Positions 5,649-12,758 are shown, numbered from the stretch's first letter. The stretch is DNA of 12,760 nt from Candidatus Woesearchaeota archaeon (GCA_016203215.1 JACQNF010000070.1:1-12760); one strand, 5' to 3'. The notes: generated by a model from the letters alone, not told the origin. Made by a program: numbers and translations.

Positions 5649-5657
5649 TTTTTAAAA
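5649..5657 (+). promoter_or_regulatory. TATA box for cbf5, leaderless spacing
   Basis: TTTTTAAAA is centred 27 bases before the cbf5 ATG. It is nearly palindromic, so it could also fire leftward, where a start 23-27 bases away would fall at the end of the structured block (5630-5626). Confidence 0.65.
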
Positions 5658-5679
5658 CAACTTCACCCCGCGAGAGAGA

Positions 5680-6630
5680 ATGGATTCTCAAATCTTTGTC
5701 AAGAAACAGGCAGTAGGAATATTCGGCAAAGCACCTGAAGAAAGAACGACAGAAGAAATCATCCGATACGGCATCGTCAATATCGACAAGCCAAAAGGTC
5801 CAACATCGCATCAAGTGTCTGATTATGTCAAGAAGATCCTTGACATTTCAAAAGCAGGCCATTCTGGGACACTTGATCCGCAAGTGTCGGGAGTTCAACC
5901 CATTGCCGTAGGCAAAGCGACCAGAATCGTCCAATTCTTACTCACTGCGCCAAAAGAATATGTCTGTGTCATGCACTTGCACAAAGATATTGGTGAGGAA
6001 AATATCCGTGAAACAACAAAACAATGTATCGGCAAGATCAAACAACTTCCTCCCGTGAAAAGTGCGATCAAACGACAGCTTCGCGAGAGAGAGATTTATG
6101 AATTTGAGATCCCCGAGATTAAAGGAAGAGAGATCCTCTTTCGCGTGAAGTGTCAAGCAGGAACATACATCCGCAAACTCTGTCATGACCTTGGCCAGGC
6201 TCTCGGCACAGGAGCGCACATGGTCGAATTACGGCGAACACAAGCAGGACCATTCACCGAAAACGATACGTTGATCACGCTGAATGACCTTGACGACGCA
6301 ATTCACTTCTATCGTGAAAACAACAATGACAAATTCTTGCGCTACTGCATCCAGCCTGTTGAGAAAGCATTAAAGTATATCCCGAAATGTTGGATTTTTG
6401 ATACCACCATCCAGAGCATTACCCACGGAAGAGCTTTAGCGATTCCAGGGATAAGCAAGTTAGAAAATTTCCGTAAAGGCGAAACCATCGCGATCATGAC
6501 CTTGAAGGATGAACTTGTTGCTATCGGTGAAGCGATGATGTCCGGCGTGGAAATTAACACCAAAGAGAAAGGGGTAGCGGTCAAGGTGAGCAAGGTGTTT
6601 CTCGATCCGATCGAATCAAAAAAAGAATAA
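5680..6630 (+). CDS. cbf5: tRNA/rRNA pseudouridine synthase Cbf5 (TruB family)
   Basis: A 316-residue enzyme that converts uridine to pseudouridine. In archaea Cbf5 is the catalytic core of the H/ACA ribonucleoprotein (with Nop10, Gar1 and L7Ae) on rRNA, and it can also make pseudouridine-55 in tRNA without a guide. Landmarks: N-I-D-K-P-K-G-P-T-S-H-Q-V (34-46), the catalytic loop G-H-S-G-T-L-D-P with nucleophile Asp66, Q-L-P-P-V-K-S-A-I-K-R (122-132), A-G-T-Y-I-R-K-L-C-H-D-L-G (160-172) and L-R-R-T-Q-A-G-P-F (184-192). A PUA RNA-binding domain spans about 236-310. The size is typical of archaeal members and, given the PUA domain and lineage, favours Cbf5 over bacterial TruB. It appears monocistronic, and a T5 run follows the stop. 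Confidence 0.96.
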   Translation: MDSQIFVKKQAVGIFGKAPEERTTEEIIRYGIVNIDKPKGPTSHQVSDYVKKILDISKAGHSGTLDPQVSGVQPIAVGKATRIVQFLLTAPKEYVCVMHLHKDIGEENIRETTKQCIGKIKQLPPVKSAIKRQLREREIYEFEIPEIKGREILFRVKCQAGTYIRKLCHDLGQALGTGAHMVELRRTQAGPFTENDTLITLNDLDDAIHFYRENNNDKFLRYCIQPVEKALKYIPKCWIFDTTIQSITHGRALAIPGISKLENFRKGETIAIMTLKDELVAIGEAMMSGVEINTKEKGVAVKVSKVFLDPIESKKE

Positions 6631-6689
6631 GATTTTTGGATGACCACCTTGCGACAAATAACCCCTCGACAGTGGTTAAAATTAGGAAT

Positions 6690-6699
6690 GTTTAAATAG
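6690..6699 (+). promoter_or_regulatory. TATA box for the 6743 gene
   Basis: GTTTAAATAG is centred 48 bases before the ATG at 6743, predicting a leader of about 20 bases. GGAGG at 6731-6735 lies 7 bases before the ATG, a standard ribosome-binding site. Confidence 0.65.
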
Positions 6700-6742
6700 T
6701 ATGCCCATTTTAAACTCAAAAATGAACCATGGAGGATGAAAA

Positions 6743-7087
6743 ATGAAGAAAATCGCATTAACATTAGGTGCTGCTGCCGTAATCGGAGGGTTAGGTTACT
6801 GGGCCGTAAAAGGGTTTAGTGGACAAAAACGAGTGGAACTACCGACGTGTGGAAGAGAAATCGACCTCAGGTACACCAACCGACTCTTTGAAGACAATCT
6901 CGAAGGGACCGTCTACAACGACGAAGAACGAGTAGGAACAGTCTACTTCACGAGAAGTGACGGGAAATGGTCCGTGGACCTTGGACGTTCTGATCTGATC
7001 GAGCTTACCAAAGACATTTCAAGTGTCGCTCGCTTTGGAAAGTACAAATGTCTTTCAGAAGTAGTTGATGCAGCAAAAGATCTTTAG
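6743..7087 (+). CDS. Small N-terminally anchored exported protein
   Basis: 114 residues, no recognised family. Residues 4-24 are one hydrophobic, Ala/Gly-rich helix after M-K-K, fitting a signal anchor or uncleaved signal peptide. The rest is polar and looks like a small beta-rich domain outside the membrane (E-G-T-V-Y-N-D-E-E-R-V-G-T-V-Y-F repeats a strand-turn-strand pattern). The only two cysteines, Cys36 and Cys103, sit near the two ends of this domain and could form a disulfide. The start is secured by GGAGG and its own TATA box. Seven T's follow the stop. It lies downstream of cbf5 on its own promoter, so the location says little about its job. Confidence 0.85.
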   Translation: MKKIALTLGAAAVIGGLGYWAVKGFSGQKRVELPTCGREIDLRYTNRLFEDNLEGTVYNDEERVGTVYFTRSDGKWSVDLGRSDLIELTKDISSVARFGKYKCLSEVVDAAKDL

Positions 7088-7093
7088 ATCAGT

Positions 7094-7110
7094 TGCTTTT
7101 TTTATATTTT
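7094..7110 (+). terminator. T-run terminator after the 6743 gene
   Basis: T7 (7097-7103) followed by ATATTTTT starts 9 bases after the stop codon in a 34-base gap between convergent genes. This is the usual archaeal U-rich termination signal. Confidence 0.65.
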
Positions 7111-7121
7111 TCAAACAATAT

Positions 7122-8162
7122 TCAAGGCTGCTGCGTCCCTAACTCTTTCTGGACTACATCGCCAATAATCTCTTGAATATCTTTCTTCGCCACGGCTTCC
7201 AACGTCGCTAACAAAGTGATGTCGCTACGCATGATCTTCTGGACAAGTGCGTCATCATAACGAGGCCACAGCTCCTGTTTTTGGAGAGCTGCAACGATCG
7301 CTTGTTGTTGCTTCACGAATTCTCCTCGTGCAGCATCAATCCTTGCTTGCGCACGGGAATTATTCCGGATCGCCGCGATAAACGGAGCAATCTTAAAAAC
7401 AACTTCTTCCACTTCGTTGCGGATATCTTGGATAAGGATATCCAAATCTTTCTTCAACTGTGAATATAAAGTATTGGTTTTTGCCGTTTCTGTAACGAAC
7501 TGCAACATCAAAAGAAGAAAGTCTTGTTGGACACCCTGTTGTAATTCTAACTCGAGATGCTTGAGTACTTCTCCCGTATGGTCGATCTGTTCTTTTAATT
7601 TTCCCGCCGCGCGCATGCCTTTCCGTTCTGCAGAACGCGCATTCACAAATCGGGAAAAGAACCCTGCGGCAATTTTCTTCCCCTGTGCAAGCCCGGAAAG
7701 AGTATCATATTCAACTTTTAATTGCGCCGCAAGATCACGCATTGCATTCCGAAATTCCTTAGCAAACTTCTTCTGGCCTTGTTCCGGAAAATAAAATTCT
7801 CGACCTTTTTCCTCCGCACGCGCCTCAATCTTTGTGATAATCTGATCAATGGAAAGCAATTCGTTATACTCGCTCTTTTCTGCCACATCTAATGTTTCGA
7901 CTATCGCCTTCAGAAGATCGCCATAAGATGTACGAAAGAAAGTATAGTCTTTGATGAATGCATCAACAAGAAAAGCAAGTTCTGCATTAAATGTATCTGG
8001 TTTTTTGAGATATTTCTTCTGAAGCGAACCGATTTTCTTCAAATGATATTCTTTCTTCAATCGTTTTTTAACTTCTTGAAACACTTTATCTTTCTTCTTT
8101 ACGTCAGCAAGATCGGAGAGAATCAATCCCGGAAGAGAAGCAAAAGAGGTCATTATTGCCAT
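7122..8162 (-). CDS. Orphan helical cytoplasmic protein
   Basis: 346 residues, no recognised family. The sequence is almost wholly helix-favouring: Lys/Glu/Gln/Leu-rich with heptad-like spacing (for example about 185-260), no membrane segment, no signal peptide and no cysteine. A basic stretch, K-K-R-L-K-K-E-Y-H-L-K-K, lies at about 32-43. A long coiled-coil bundle is likely, perhaps a scaffold or a nucleic-acid-associated protein. The ATG at 8162 is supported by a TATA box centred 27-28 bases upstream (leaderless). A second ATG lies three codons later. It converges on the small exported gene, and the two phosphoesterase genes lie upstream on the same strand but under a different promoter. 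Confidence 0.85.
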   Translation of the reverse strand: MAIMTSFASLPGLILSDLADVKKKDKVFQEVKKRLKKEYHLKKIGSLQKKYLKKPDTFNAELAFLVDAFIKDYTFFRTSYGDLLKAIVETLDVAEKSEYNELLSIDQIITKIEARAEEKGREFYFPEQGQKKFAKEFRNAMRDLAAQLKVEYDTLSGLAQGKKIAAGFFSRFVNARSAERKGMRAAGKLKEQIDHTGEVLKHLELELQQGVQQDFLLLMLQFVTETAKTNTLYSQLKKDLDILIQDIRNEVEEVVFKIAPFIAAIRNNSRAQARIDAARGEFVKQQQAIVAALQKQELWPRYDDALVQKIMRSDITLLATLEAVAKKDIQEIIGDVVQKELGTQQP

Positions 8163-8184
8163 TAGCTAAGAGCAATCCTCAGAG

Positions 8185-8194
8185 CCATATAAAG
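8185..8194 (-). promoter_or_regulatory. TATA box for the 8162 gene, leaderless spacing
   Basis: The minus strand reads CTTTATATGG, centred 27-28 bases before the ATG at 8162, with no ribosome-binding site between. Confidence 0.65.
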
Positions 8195-8204
8195 GTTACG
8201 TCGA

Positions 8205-8224
8205 GTGAACGGCCAGCTAAATAC
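8205..8224. repeat. Solo copy of the structured block's end sequence
   Basis: The plus strand here, GTGAACGGCCAGCTAAATAC, matches the right end of the 5328-5630 block (5612-5630) at 17 of 20 aligned positions with one gap. The last 8 bases, CTAAATAC, are identical and also match the inverted left end of the block. It lies in the gap between phosphoesterase 2 and the promoter of the 8162 gene, and no opposing copy is nearby. Confidence 0.45.
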
Positions 8225-8240
8225 CTACCCCGCCCCAATC

Positions 8241-9119
8241 TTACACCATCACTCGTTTTGTATCCGCAGGATTTTCTAAGGGAATATCTAAAAGGGCCAC
8301 AGTATCGCCAACATGATGATTTCCTGATGATAGACACCAGGAAGAACCGATCCGCTCTTGAAATCGCCCCGACATGCTGACGGTCTCATGGATATGGCCA
8401 TGCAGTGTCAAGTACGGTTGATAACGCTCGATGAACACTCGTTCGGCGATGCTCCCGACGTGCTCTCCCTGAGAAGTCATATCCAAACCTGTTTGAAAAG
8501 GAGGTGAATGCAGCACATAGATCGTCTTTCGCGGGGTGCGCGTAAACAAATCCTGCTCTAGATCGCGTTGGAGGGAATCATGATGCTCTACGACGGGATC
8601 AAAACAAAATTCTGCCCATGCTCCTGTCGTCGTCCTCCACCCATCATGTCGATAATTCGCCCGTTTGAGCAGATCATAGTCTTTCTCCCATTGACGAGGC
8701 ACGCTACTTAAATCGAATTTTTGCCAATCTTTCATCTTAAACGGGTGGATGGGAACGTAAGGATACCCCACAATCTCAAAATTATCATGAAGTGGTACGC
8801 GACGTTGCATGATGGAAAAGTAAGAGGAACCGCTTAATTCTTCAAAATCAGGAATAAGCGCTTCACAATCGTCATTGCCCATCGTACACAAGATTTTCTT
8901 CTCAGGCAATGCCCCGAAGGGCGAAAGAAGCGCGGGCAATTCTTCACGAAGAAATGCGCGTTGGCGTGAGACGAATTCGTCTAAAGGCAATCCTTTCGGG
9001 AAGAGATCACCGCCGAGAACAAGAACATCAGCATTAACAGCACAAGCATAACCCACTAATTTCTGATATTGAAGTGAGTTTCCGTGTAAATCCGAACTAT
9101 AGACGGTGCGGCAATTCAT
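8241..9119 (-). CDS. Calcineurin-like metallophosphoesterase (phosphoesterase 2)
   Basis: About 292 residues of the two-metal metallophosphoesterase fold. Metal and catalytic motifs, numbered from the ATG at 9119: S-D-L-H-G-N (Asp10, His12), G-G-D-L-F (Asp38), G-N-D-D (Asn82), L-H-S-P-P (His204) and G-H-I-H-E (His242, His244). The histidine after the motif-III Asn, usual in G-N-H-E, is Asp here, which occurs in some subfamilies of unclear substrate. An insert of about 80 residues between motifs III and IV (about 95-190) probably shapes a cap. The frame is open to a GTG at 9134 that directly abuts the previous gene's TAG, and a TTG at 9125 also lies 6 bases after GGTG. The exact start is therefore uncertain, but coupling to phosphoesterase 1 is clear. 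The substrate is unknown. Confidence 0.9.
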   Translation of the reverse strand: MNCRTVYSSDLHGNSLQYQKLVGYACAVNADVLVLGGDLFPKGLPLDEFVSRQRAFLREELPALLSPFGALPEKKILCTMGNDDCEALIPDFEELSGSSYFSIMQRRVPLHDNFEIVGYPYVPIHPFKMKDWQKFDLSSVPRQWEKDYDLLKRANYRHDGWRTTTGAWAEFCFDPVVEHHDSLQRDLEQDLFTRTPRKTIYVLHSPPFQTGLDMTSQGEHVGSIAERVFIERYQPYLTLHGHIHETVSMSGRFQERIGSSWCLSSGNHHVGDTVALLDIPLENPADTKRVMV

Positions 9120-9134
9120 CAACAATTCTTTCAC

Positions 9135-9731
9135 CTAATTCAACTCAATGACCATCCCATCCCAACCAGGGTTAATTAATTTTGTGTTCCCTAGCTGATC
9201 CATCACCCCAACAGTCTCGTGAAGATGGCCGGAGATCGCTAATTTTGGCTTCATTCTGAGGATAAAATCATGAAAATCAATATTTCCCACATGCCGGTCG
9301 TCAAGAAGGTCAAGTTTCGTCCCAAATGCGGGTTGGTGAGTGAGAAGGACAATCTTTTTGTCTTTGAATTTACCATACCATTTTCGCGCAATTTTACGGA
9401 AATACTCATCTTTCATCGCAAACCCACCGCCGCCATATCCCAAAAAGACATAATCTTGAATCAATGCCGCCTTGAGATGCAAATTGACGCAGTGCGGAAA
9501 CTGCTGGACAATTCCCTCAAAATCACGCCCTTCTTCGTGATTTCCCGGGACGACGTACAATGTCTTTCCGATGTCGCTGAACGACTTTAACACCGTTCGA
9601 AGACCGTTGCCAAATGAAGAAATATCACCAGTACAGACAACAAAATCAATATCCGGCTCCGATGCTCGCTTGACGAGCGCTTTAAGCGCTTCTCGATTTT
9701 CGTGCATGTCCGTACACGCTAGGAATTTCAT
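9135..9731 (-). CDS. Calcineurin-like metallophosphoesterase (phosphoesterase 1)
   Basis: A compact 198-residue phosphoesterase with the complete motif set: D-M-H-E-N (Asp8, His10), G-D-I-S (Asp36), G-N-H-E-E (Asn64, His65), T-H-Q-P (His132), G-H-L-H-E (His169, His171), and a closing I-N-P-G. Family members hydrolyse phosphomonoesters or phosphodiesters. This small, Icc-like type without an insert does not reveal its substrate. It begins 29 bases after the S3Ae stop with no promoter in the gap, so it is probably read through from S3Ae. No ribosome-binding site is visible. Its stop abuts the next phosphoesterase. The two share only the catalytic motifs, so they are distant relatives, not a recent duplication. 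Confidence 0.93.
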   Translation of the reverse strand: MKFLACTDMHENREALKALVKRASEPDIDFVVCTGDISSFGNGLRTVLKSFSDIGKTLYVVPGNHEEGRDFEGIVQQFPHCVNLHLKAALIQDYVFLGYGGGGFAMKDEYFRKIARKWYGKFKDKKIVLLTHQPAFGTKLDLLDDRHVGNIDFHDFILRMKPKLAISGHLHETVGVMDQLGNTKLINPGWDGMVIELN

Positions 9732-9760
9732 CGTGGAGAATAATCAAAAAGGAAGTGAGA

Positions 9761-10462
9761 CTAACTCATCTCAGCTTCTTCGTTCTGCTCTTCTGACGCA
9801 GTGTCATGTTCTTCACCAGCACTCTCTTCAGACTCGACATCCACTTCGGAAGAGGAAAATTCTTCGCCAGGAGTGCCTTTCCCTTGCAAGCTCATGACGC
9901 GGATAGCGCATTCCCGAAGAGGAGTGATCTTATTCAGCGCAGAGATGGTCTTCCGTACACGTCCGCTAACTAGTTGAGAGAGGAAGTTGCTGAAATCAGT
10001 CTTTTTGAGTTCATCCTGAAGAAGGGATTTCAACTTTAAATGTAATGCCTTCTGAACAGATCTCTGGACTTTGGAACGGGTGATTGTTATTGTCTTAAAA
10101 ACAACACGTTCACCGGTTTTTGTGTGCAGAACAAAATAATTGTCTAACCGGGTTGCATTCTTTCGCACGAGACGCTTAACGTGTGTTGAGGTGAGAAAAT
10201 AACCGATAGGTTCCGTCTGAAAAACAGGACCTTCTGTTTTTGTGAGAGAGAACACGAGATATGCGCTCTGATCTCGGAGATTGTTAGTCAGATCCTTGAG
10301 ATTTACTTCTACTTTTCGTCCCAGCGCTTGTGCTGGATCTTCGAGGTAGGTTTCTCCAATTTCATGTTGGCCGAAGAGAGGGGGCGCAACAATCTTAAAC
10401 CAAGATTTTTTCTTTACAGTAACTCTACTTGCTTGTTTTTTGTCAGGGGTTGCCTTTGCCAT
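9761..10462 (-). CDS. rps3ae: Small ribosomal subunit protein eS1 (S3Ae)
   Basis: A 233-residue S3Ae (eS1), a 30S platform protein near the mRNA exit in archaea and eukaryotes. The family opens with K-K-K-S-W-F-K-I-V-A-P (18-28) and F-G-x-x-E-I-G-E-T (30-38). L-V-R-K-N-A-T-R-L-D (98-107), T-I-T-R-S (126-130) and L-K-I-T-P-L-R-type sequence (about 177-183) follow. After residue about 198 comes an unusually acidic tail of about 35 residues, mostly Glu, Ser and Asp, ending E-A-E-M-S. This is low-complexity and not part of the fold. A TATA box about 28 bases upstream predicts a leaderless message. It heads an apparent operon with two phosphoesterases. Confidence 0.95.
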   Translation of the reverse strand: MAKATPDKKQASRVTVKKKSWFKIVAPPLFGQHEIGETYLEDPAQALGRKVEVNLKDLTNNLRDQSAYLVFSLTKTEGPVFQTEPIGYFLTSTHVKRLVRKNATRLDNYFVLHTKTGERVVFKTITITRSKVQRSVQKALHLKLKSLLQDELKKTDFSNFLSQLVSGRVRKTISALNKITPLRECAIRVMSLQGKGTPGEEFSSSEVDVESEESAGEEHDTASEEQNEEAEMS

Positions 10463-10486
10463 GTGTATAGGATAAGCCCGGATGAA

Positions 10487-10497
10487 TTATTTTTTAG
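10487..10497 (-). promoter_or_regulatory. TATA-like box for the S3Ae operon
   Basis: The minus strand reads CTAAAAAATAA, centred 28-30 bases before the S3Ae ATG. It is AT-only but less canonical than the other boxes in the window. No Shine-Dalgarno sequence lies between it and the ATG. Confidence 0.5.
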
Positions 10498-10631
10498 ATA
10501 CCCGTTCTCGTGAGAGAAGTGTTCTCTTTAAAAAGATGTCGGTGGAGATTTGTATTCCGCTAGATCAGGATGCAGAAAGAACAGCATAGTTCTTACTAGA
10601 GGAGGGTGAGAAATCCATTTAAACAATATCC

Positions 10632-10696
10632 CATTGTATAGGTCATTGTATACTCTTTAGACTACTTAACACAGATAAGTAACATACATAACATAC
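10632..10696 (+). promoter_or_regulatory. Promoter region with two pairs of direct repeats upstream of the 10715 gene
   Basis: CATTGTATA occurs at 10632-10640 and 10644-10652 (12-base period), and TAACATAC at 10680-10687 and 10689-10696 (9-base period). A TATA box for the 10715 gene could be the second TGTATA (10647-10652) or ATTTAAACAAT (10617-10627). The repeats could be operator half-sites around the core promoter. Nothing else gene-like is visible in 10499-10700. Confidence 0.4.
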
Positions 10697-10700
10697 TTCA

Positions 10701-10705
10701 AGGAG
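10701..10705 (+). promoter_or_regulatory. Ribosome-binding site deciding the start at 10715
   Basis: AGGAG directly abuts an ATG at 10706, too close to serve it, and lies 9 bases before the ATG at 10715. This favours the second ATG as the start. Confidence 0.6.
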
Positions 10706-10714
10706 ATGATTTTG

Positions 10715-11821
10715 ATGAAAAGCAGGAATGATGAATGTGGAAATTCTCAAAAAACGAATGCAAAGTGGCGTAAAGAACATCTCCTGAAGGTGTATCGAGC
10801 GCCGCCACGTCATGCAGGCTGGGAACGGGCAGAACCAAATACAAGTCTTGGTCGTCGTCAAACGACTAACACTCGCAGCCAACGTTCTGGAGGAAGCAGT
10901 CATTCCGATGCTGTTGGGATACCAGTCACATTAATCCATCAAGAAGTCCTTGTCCCCGCTGAGATGATCCAAAAAGATGCAGAAACACCGTTTGAGCTTA
11001 TCGAGACAAGCGGAGGGATTATCCATAATATTCTTGATTCTGTCAGCATCACTGTTCAACAGATGATGGAAAAAGAAATGGGGAGACTTATTGAGGTATT
11101 GAATAATACTCACGAGAATGAAAGTCGCTTGAGATTTTTAAAACGAGAAGTTTTGAGGGATACCGCGCTTGAACATCGAACAAGAATGCTGTTAGAACAT
11201 GAAGAAATGGGCCTCAGTAATTTAGCGATGTTTATAGTAGAGGTATTACGGAAGCAGAAGCATTGTTATGAGCTTACGGGAGTCGTCAAGGACGCGATCG
11301 AGAAAATCGAAGAACGAATGAAAGTTTCATCAAAGCTTCGCAAGACATTCGAATCAAAACGGCTACAGCGATTGAGAAAGAGGATAGTCAATGAACTTGC
11401 CATCATCCAGCAGATGATAACCGGAGGAATTGTCTATGAACGATTACGATCGTTGCGTCTGCGAGTTGCAGAATTCAAAGACACCGCATCCCAAGAGGCA
11501 GACCCTCAGAAACATTTCGCGCTGAACCTTGGCCATCAAGCAGCAAAGGGCTTGAAAGGACTCATCAAAACAGAGAGGGGAGTAAGAGGTGACGAAAAAG
11601 CACTCTACAACTCTCTTCAAAAATTACTGAGGCATGTCAAGAGAGCTAAGGTACTCGCAGGAAAACTTCTTGCGGAAGAACGTGAGCAAAAAGAGAAAGT
11701 GGAAAAGAAATGTGCTGAAGAATTAGAAGAGAGCACGTGGCATGGGGTCTGGGGAAGGGAACATTACAGAGGGATGAAAGAAGAGATGTTCAAGGCGAAA
11801 GGTTCCACACCAAGGTCATAA
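10715..11821 (+). CDS. Orphan protein with basic disordered N-terminus and helical body
   Basis: About 368 residues from the ATG at 10715, no recognised family. Residues 1-70 are polar, Arg/Ser/Asn-rich and probably disordered (R-A-P-P-R-H, then G-R-R-Q-T-T-N-T-R-S-Q-R-S-G-G-S-S). Residues about 70-350 are strongly helix-favouring, with Arg/Lys/Glu-rich heptads (for example K-R-L-Q-R-L-R-K-R about 215-223) and a final Glu/Lys-rich coiled stretch. There is no signal peptide, membrane segment or catalytic motif. The high net basic charge suggests binding to nucleic acid or to acidic partners, which is inference only. It stands alone on its strand, with short direct repeats upstream, and converges on the next gene at a shared hairpin. 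Confidence 0.83.
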   Translation: MKSRNDECGNSQKTNAKWRKEHLLKVYRAPPRHAGWERAEPNTSLGRRQTTNTRSQRSGGSSHSDAVGIPVTLIHQEVLVPAEMIQKDAETPFELIETSGGIIHNILDSVSITVQQMMEKEMGRLIEVLNNTHENESRLRFLKREVLRDTALEHRTRMLLEHEEMGLSNLAMFIVEVLRKQKHCYELTGVVKDAIEKIEERMKVSSKLRKTFESKRLQRLRKRIVNELAIIQQMITGGIVYERLRSLRLRVAEFKDTASQEADPQKHFALNLGHQAAKGLKGLIKTERGVRGDEKALYNSLQKLLRHVKRAKVLAGKLLAEEREQKEKVEKKCAEELEESTWHGVWGREHYRGMKEEMFKAKGSTPRS

Positions 11822-11828
11822 AAGTGCA

Positions 11829-11848
11829 TGAAAGATTTTACTCTTTCA
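11829..11848. terminator. Shared hairpin between convergent genes
   Basis: TGAAAGA (11829-11835) and TCTTTCA (11842-11848) are exact reverse complements around a TTTTAC spacer. The hairpin lies 7 bases after the plus-strand stop and overlaps the last codons of the minus-strand gene. A bidirectional 3'-end signal is likely, though the T-runs are short. Confidence 0.5.
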
Positions 11849-12758
11849 CACGCTCCTCATTACCACTTTTCTTCCCGAACTGCCGAACGTTCTCGATAGT
11901 GAGATACTTATCTCTGTTTGCTCGGCAAGATTGGATTGCCTGTCGCGCCTCCGATTCGGAGAGAAAATAAGTCTGAGGGAATGACTTGATCTGATTGATA
12001 AAGCCGCACCCATTGATTTGAGGGAAATGTTCTGGATCGAAAAGCCCTTTGATGAAAGAGACATAATCTTGAGGGTGGTTCTGAAGATAAGGGACGAGAG
12101 CATGATTGATCAGCTCATCTGAACCGATGATTCCAACCGTTCCGGCGTTCACTGGACGATTTGCACCATCCCAAAACTTTTCAGGATCAGCTTGTAACAA
12201 GACACAGTACGCTGTATCGTCACTCGTTTGACCAACAACGGCATCACGCACAGGACAGGGTGAATAAGTTACTTTTGTCGCGGTCCGAAGTTCAAGAACC
12301 TCTTCAGTGACATCTTCGACAACCGTTCTGATCTCAATACCATCTATTTTCCGTAAACCCAAGAAGCCGCCACGCCGAGTAATCGGAAATTCCCGTTGTA
12401 CTTCTCTTTTGACAGTTCTGAATACAGGAACTTGTTCTGTTACGGTCGTAGGGGTGATCGTATAAAGACTGCCATGTACGACGACGTGGAACGGATAGCG
12501 GATCGTATTTCCACAATTAACAAAAGAAAAACTGCTTATCCCCGGATCGTTGCCAAGCCGGAACCCTTGAGATGTTTCTGCAAGACTGAAACAGGAATCC
12601 GGATCTTTCACATTATGGACAGCACGGAGGTACTCCAATCTACTTGAACGAGAAGTGTAATCATTCGCATCCCCTCGCCGCATCGCATGAAGGTAGAGCT
12701 GGAATGCGCCTTCCTCTTTGATAGTGTGTACAAGATCTGAAAGAGTTGTGGGGGTCAT
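11838..12758 (-). CDS. Orphan cytoplasmic protein, possibly cut at the right edge
   Basis: 306 residues from the ATG at 12758, no recognised family. Only two bases remain upstream, so the true start may lie outside the window. The first 50 residues are helical (D-L-V-H-T-I-K-E-E-G-A-F-Q-L-Y-L-H-A-M-R-R-G). Residues 75-165 look beta-rich, with a run of Thr/Val/Glu/Arg strands (about 100-163). The rest is mixed, with a G-T-V-G-I-I-G-S-D-E-L segment (206-216). Six scattered cysteines (56, 82, 168, 185, 251, 278) do not form an obvious zinc knuckle. There is no signal peptide or membrane segment. It converges on the 10715 gene. The function is unknown. Confidence 0.8.
   Translation of the reverse strand: MTPTTLSDLVHTIKEEGAFQLYLHAMRRGDANDYTSRSSRLEYLRAVHNVKDPDSCFSLAETSQGFRLGNDPGISSFSFVNCGNTIRYPFHVVVHGSLYTITPTTVTEQVPVFRTVKREVQREFPITRRGGFLGLRKIDGIEIRTVVEDVTEEVLELRTATKVTYSPCPVRDAVVGQTSDDTAYCVLLQADPEKFWDGANRPVNAGTVGIIGSDELINHALVPYLQNHPQDYVSFIKGLFDPEHFPQINGCGFINQIKSFPQTYFLSESEARQAIQSCRANRDKYLTIENVRQFGKKSGNEERVKE

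Noticed and set aside
6631..6742. GGATGA after cbf5 as a possible C/D guide RNA box.
   Set aside because: No matching CUGA box D follows, and the terminal pairing is absent.
6342..6764. A 140-codon minus-strand frame across the cbf5 3' end.
   Set aside because: It overlaps the conserved PUA domain of cbf5 and a good promoter on the other strand, so it is a shadow frame.
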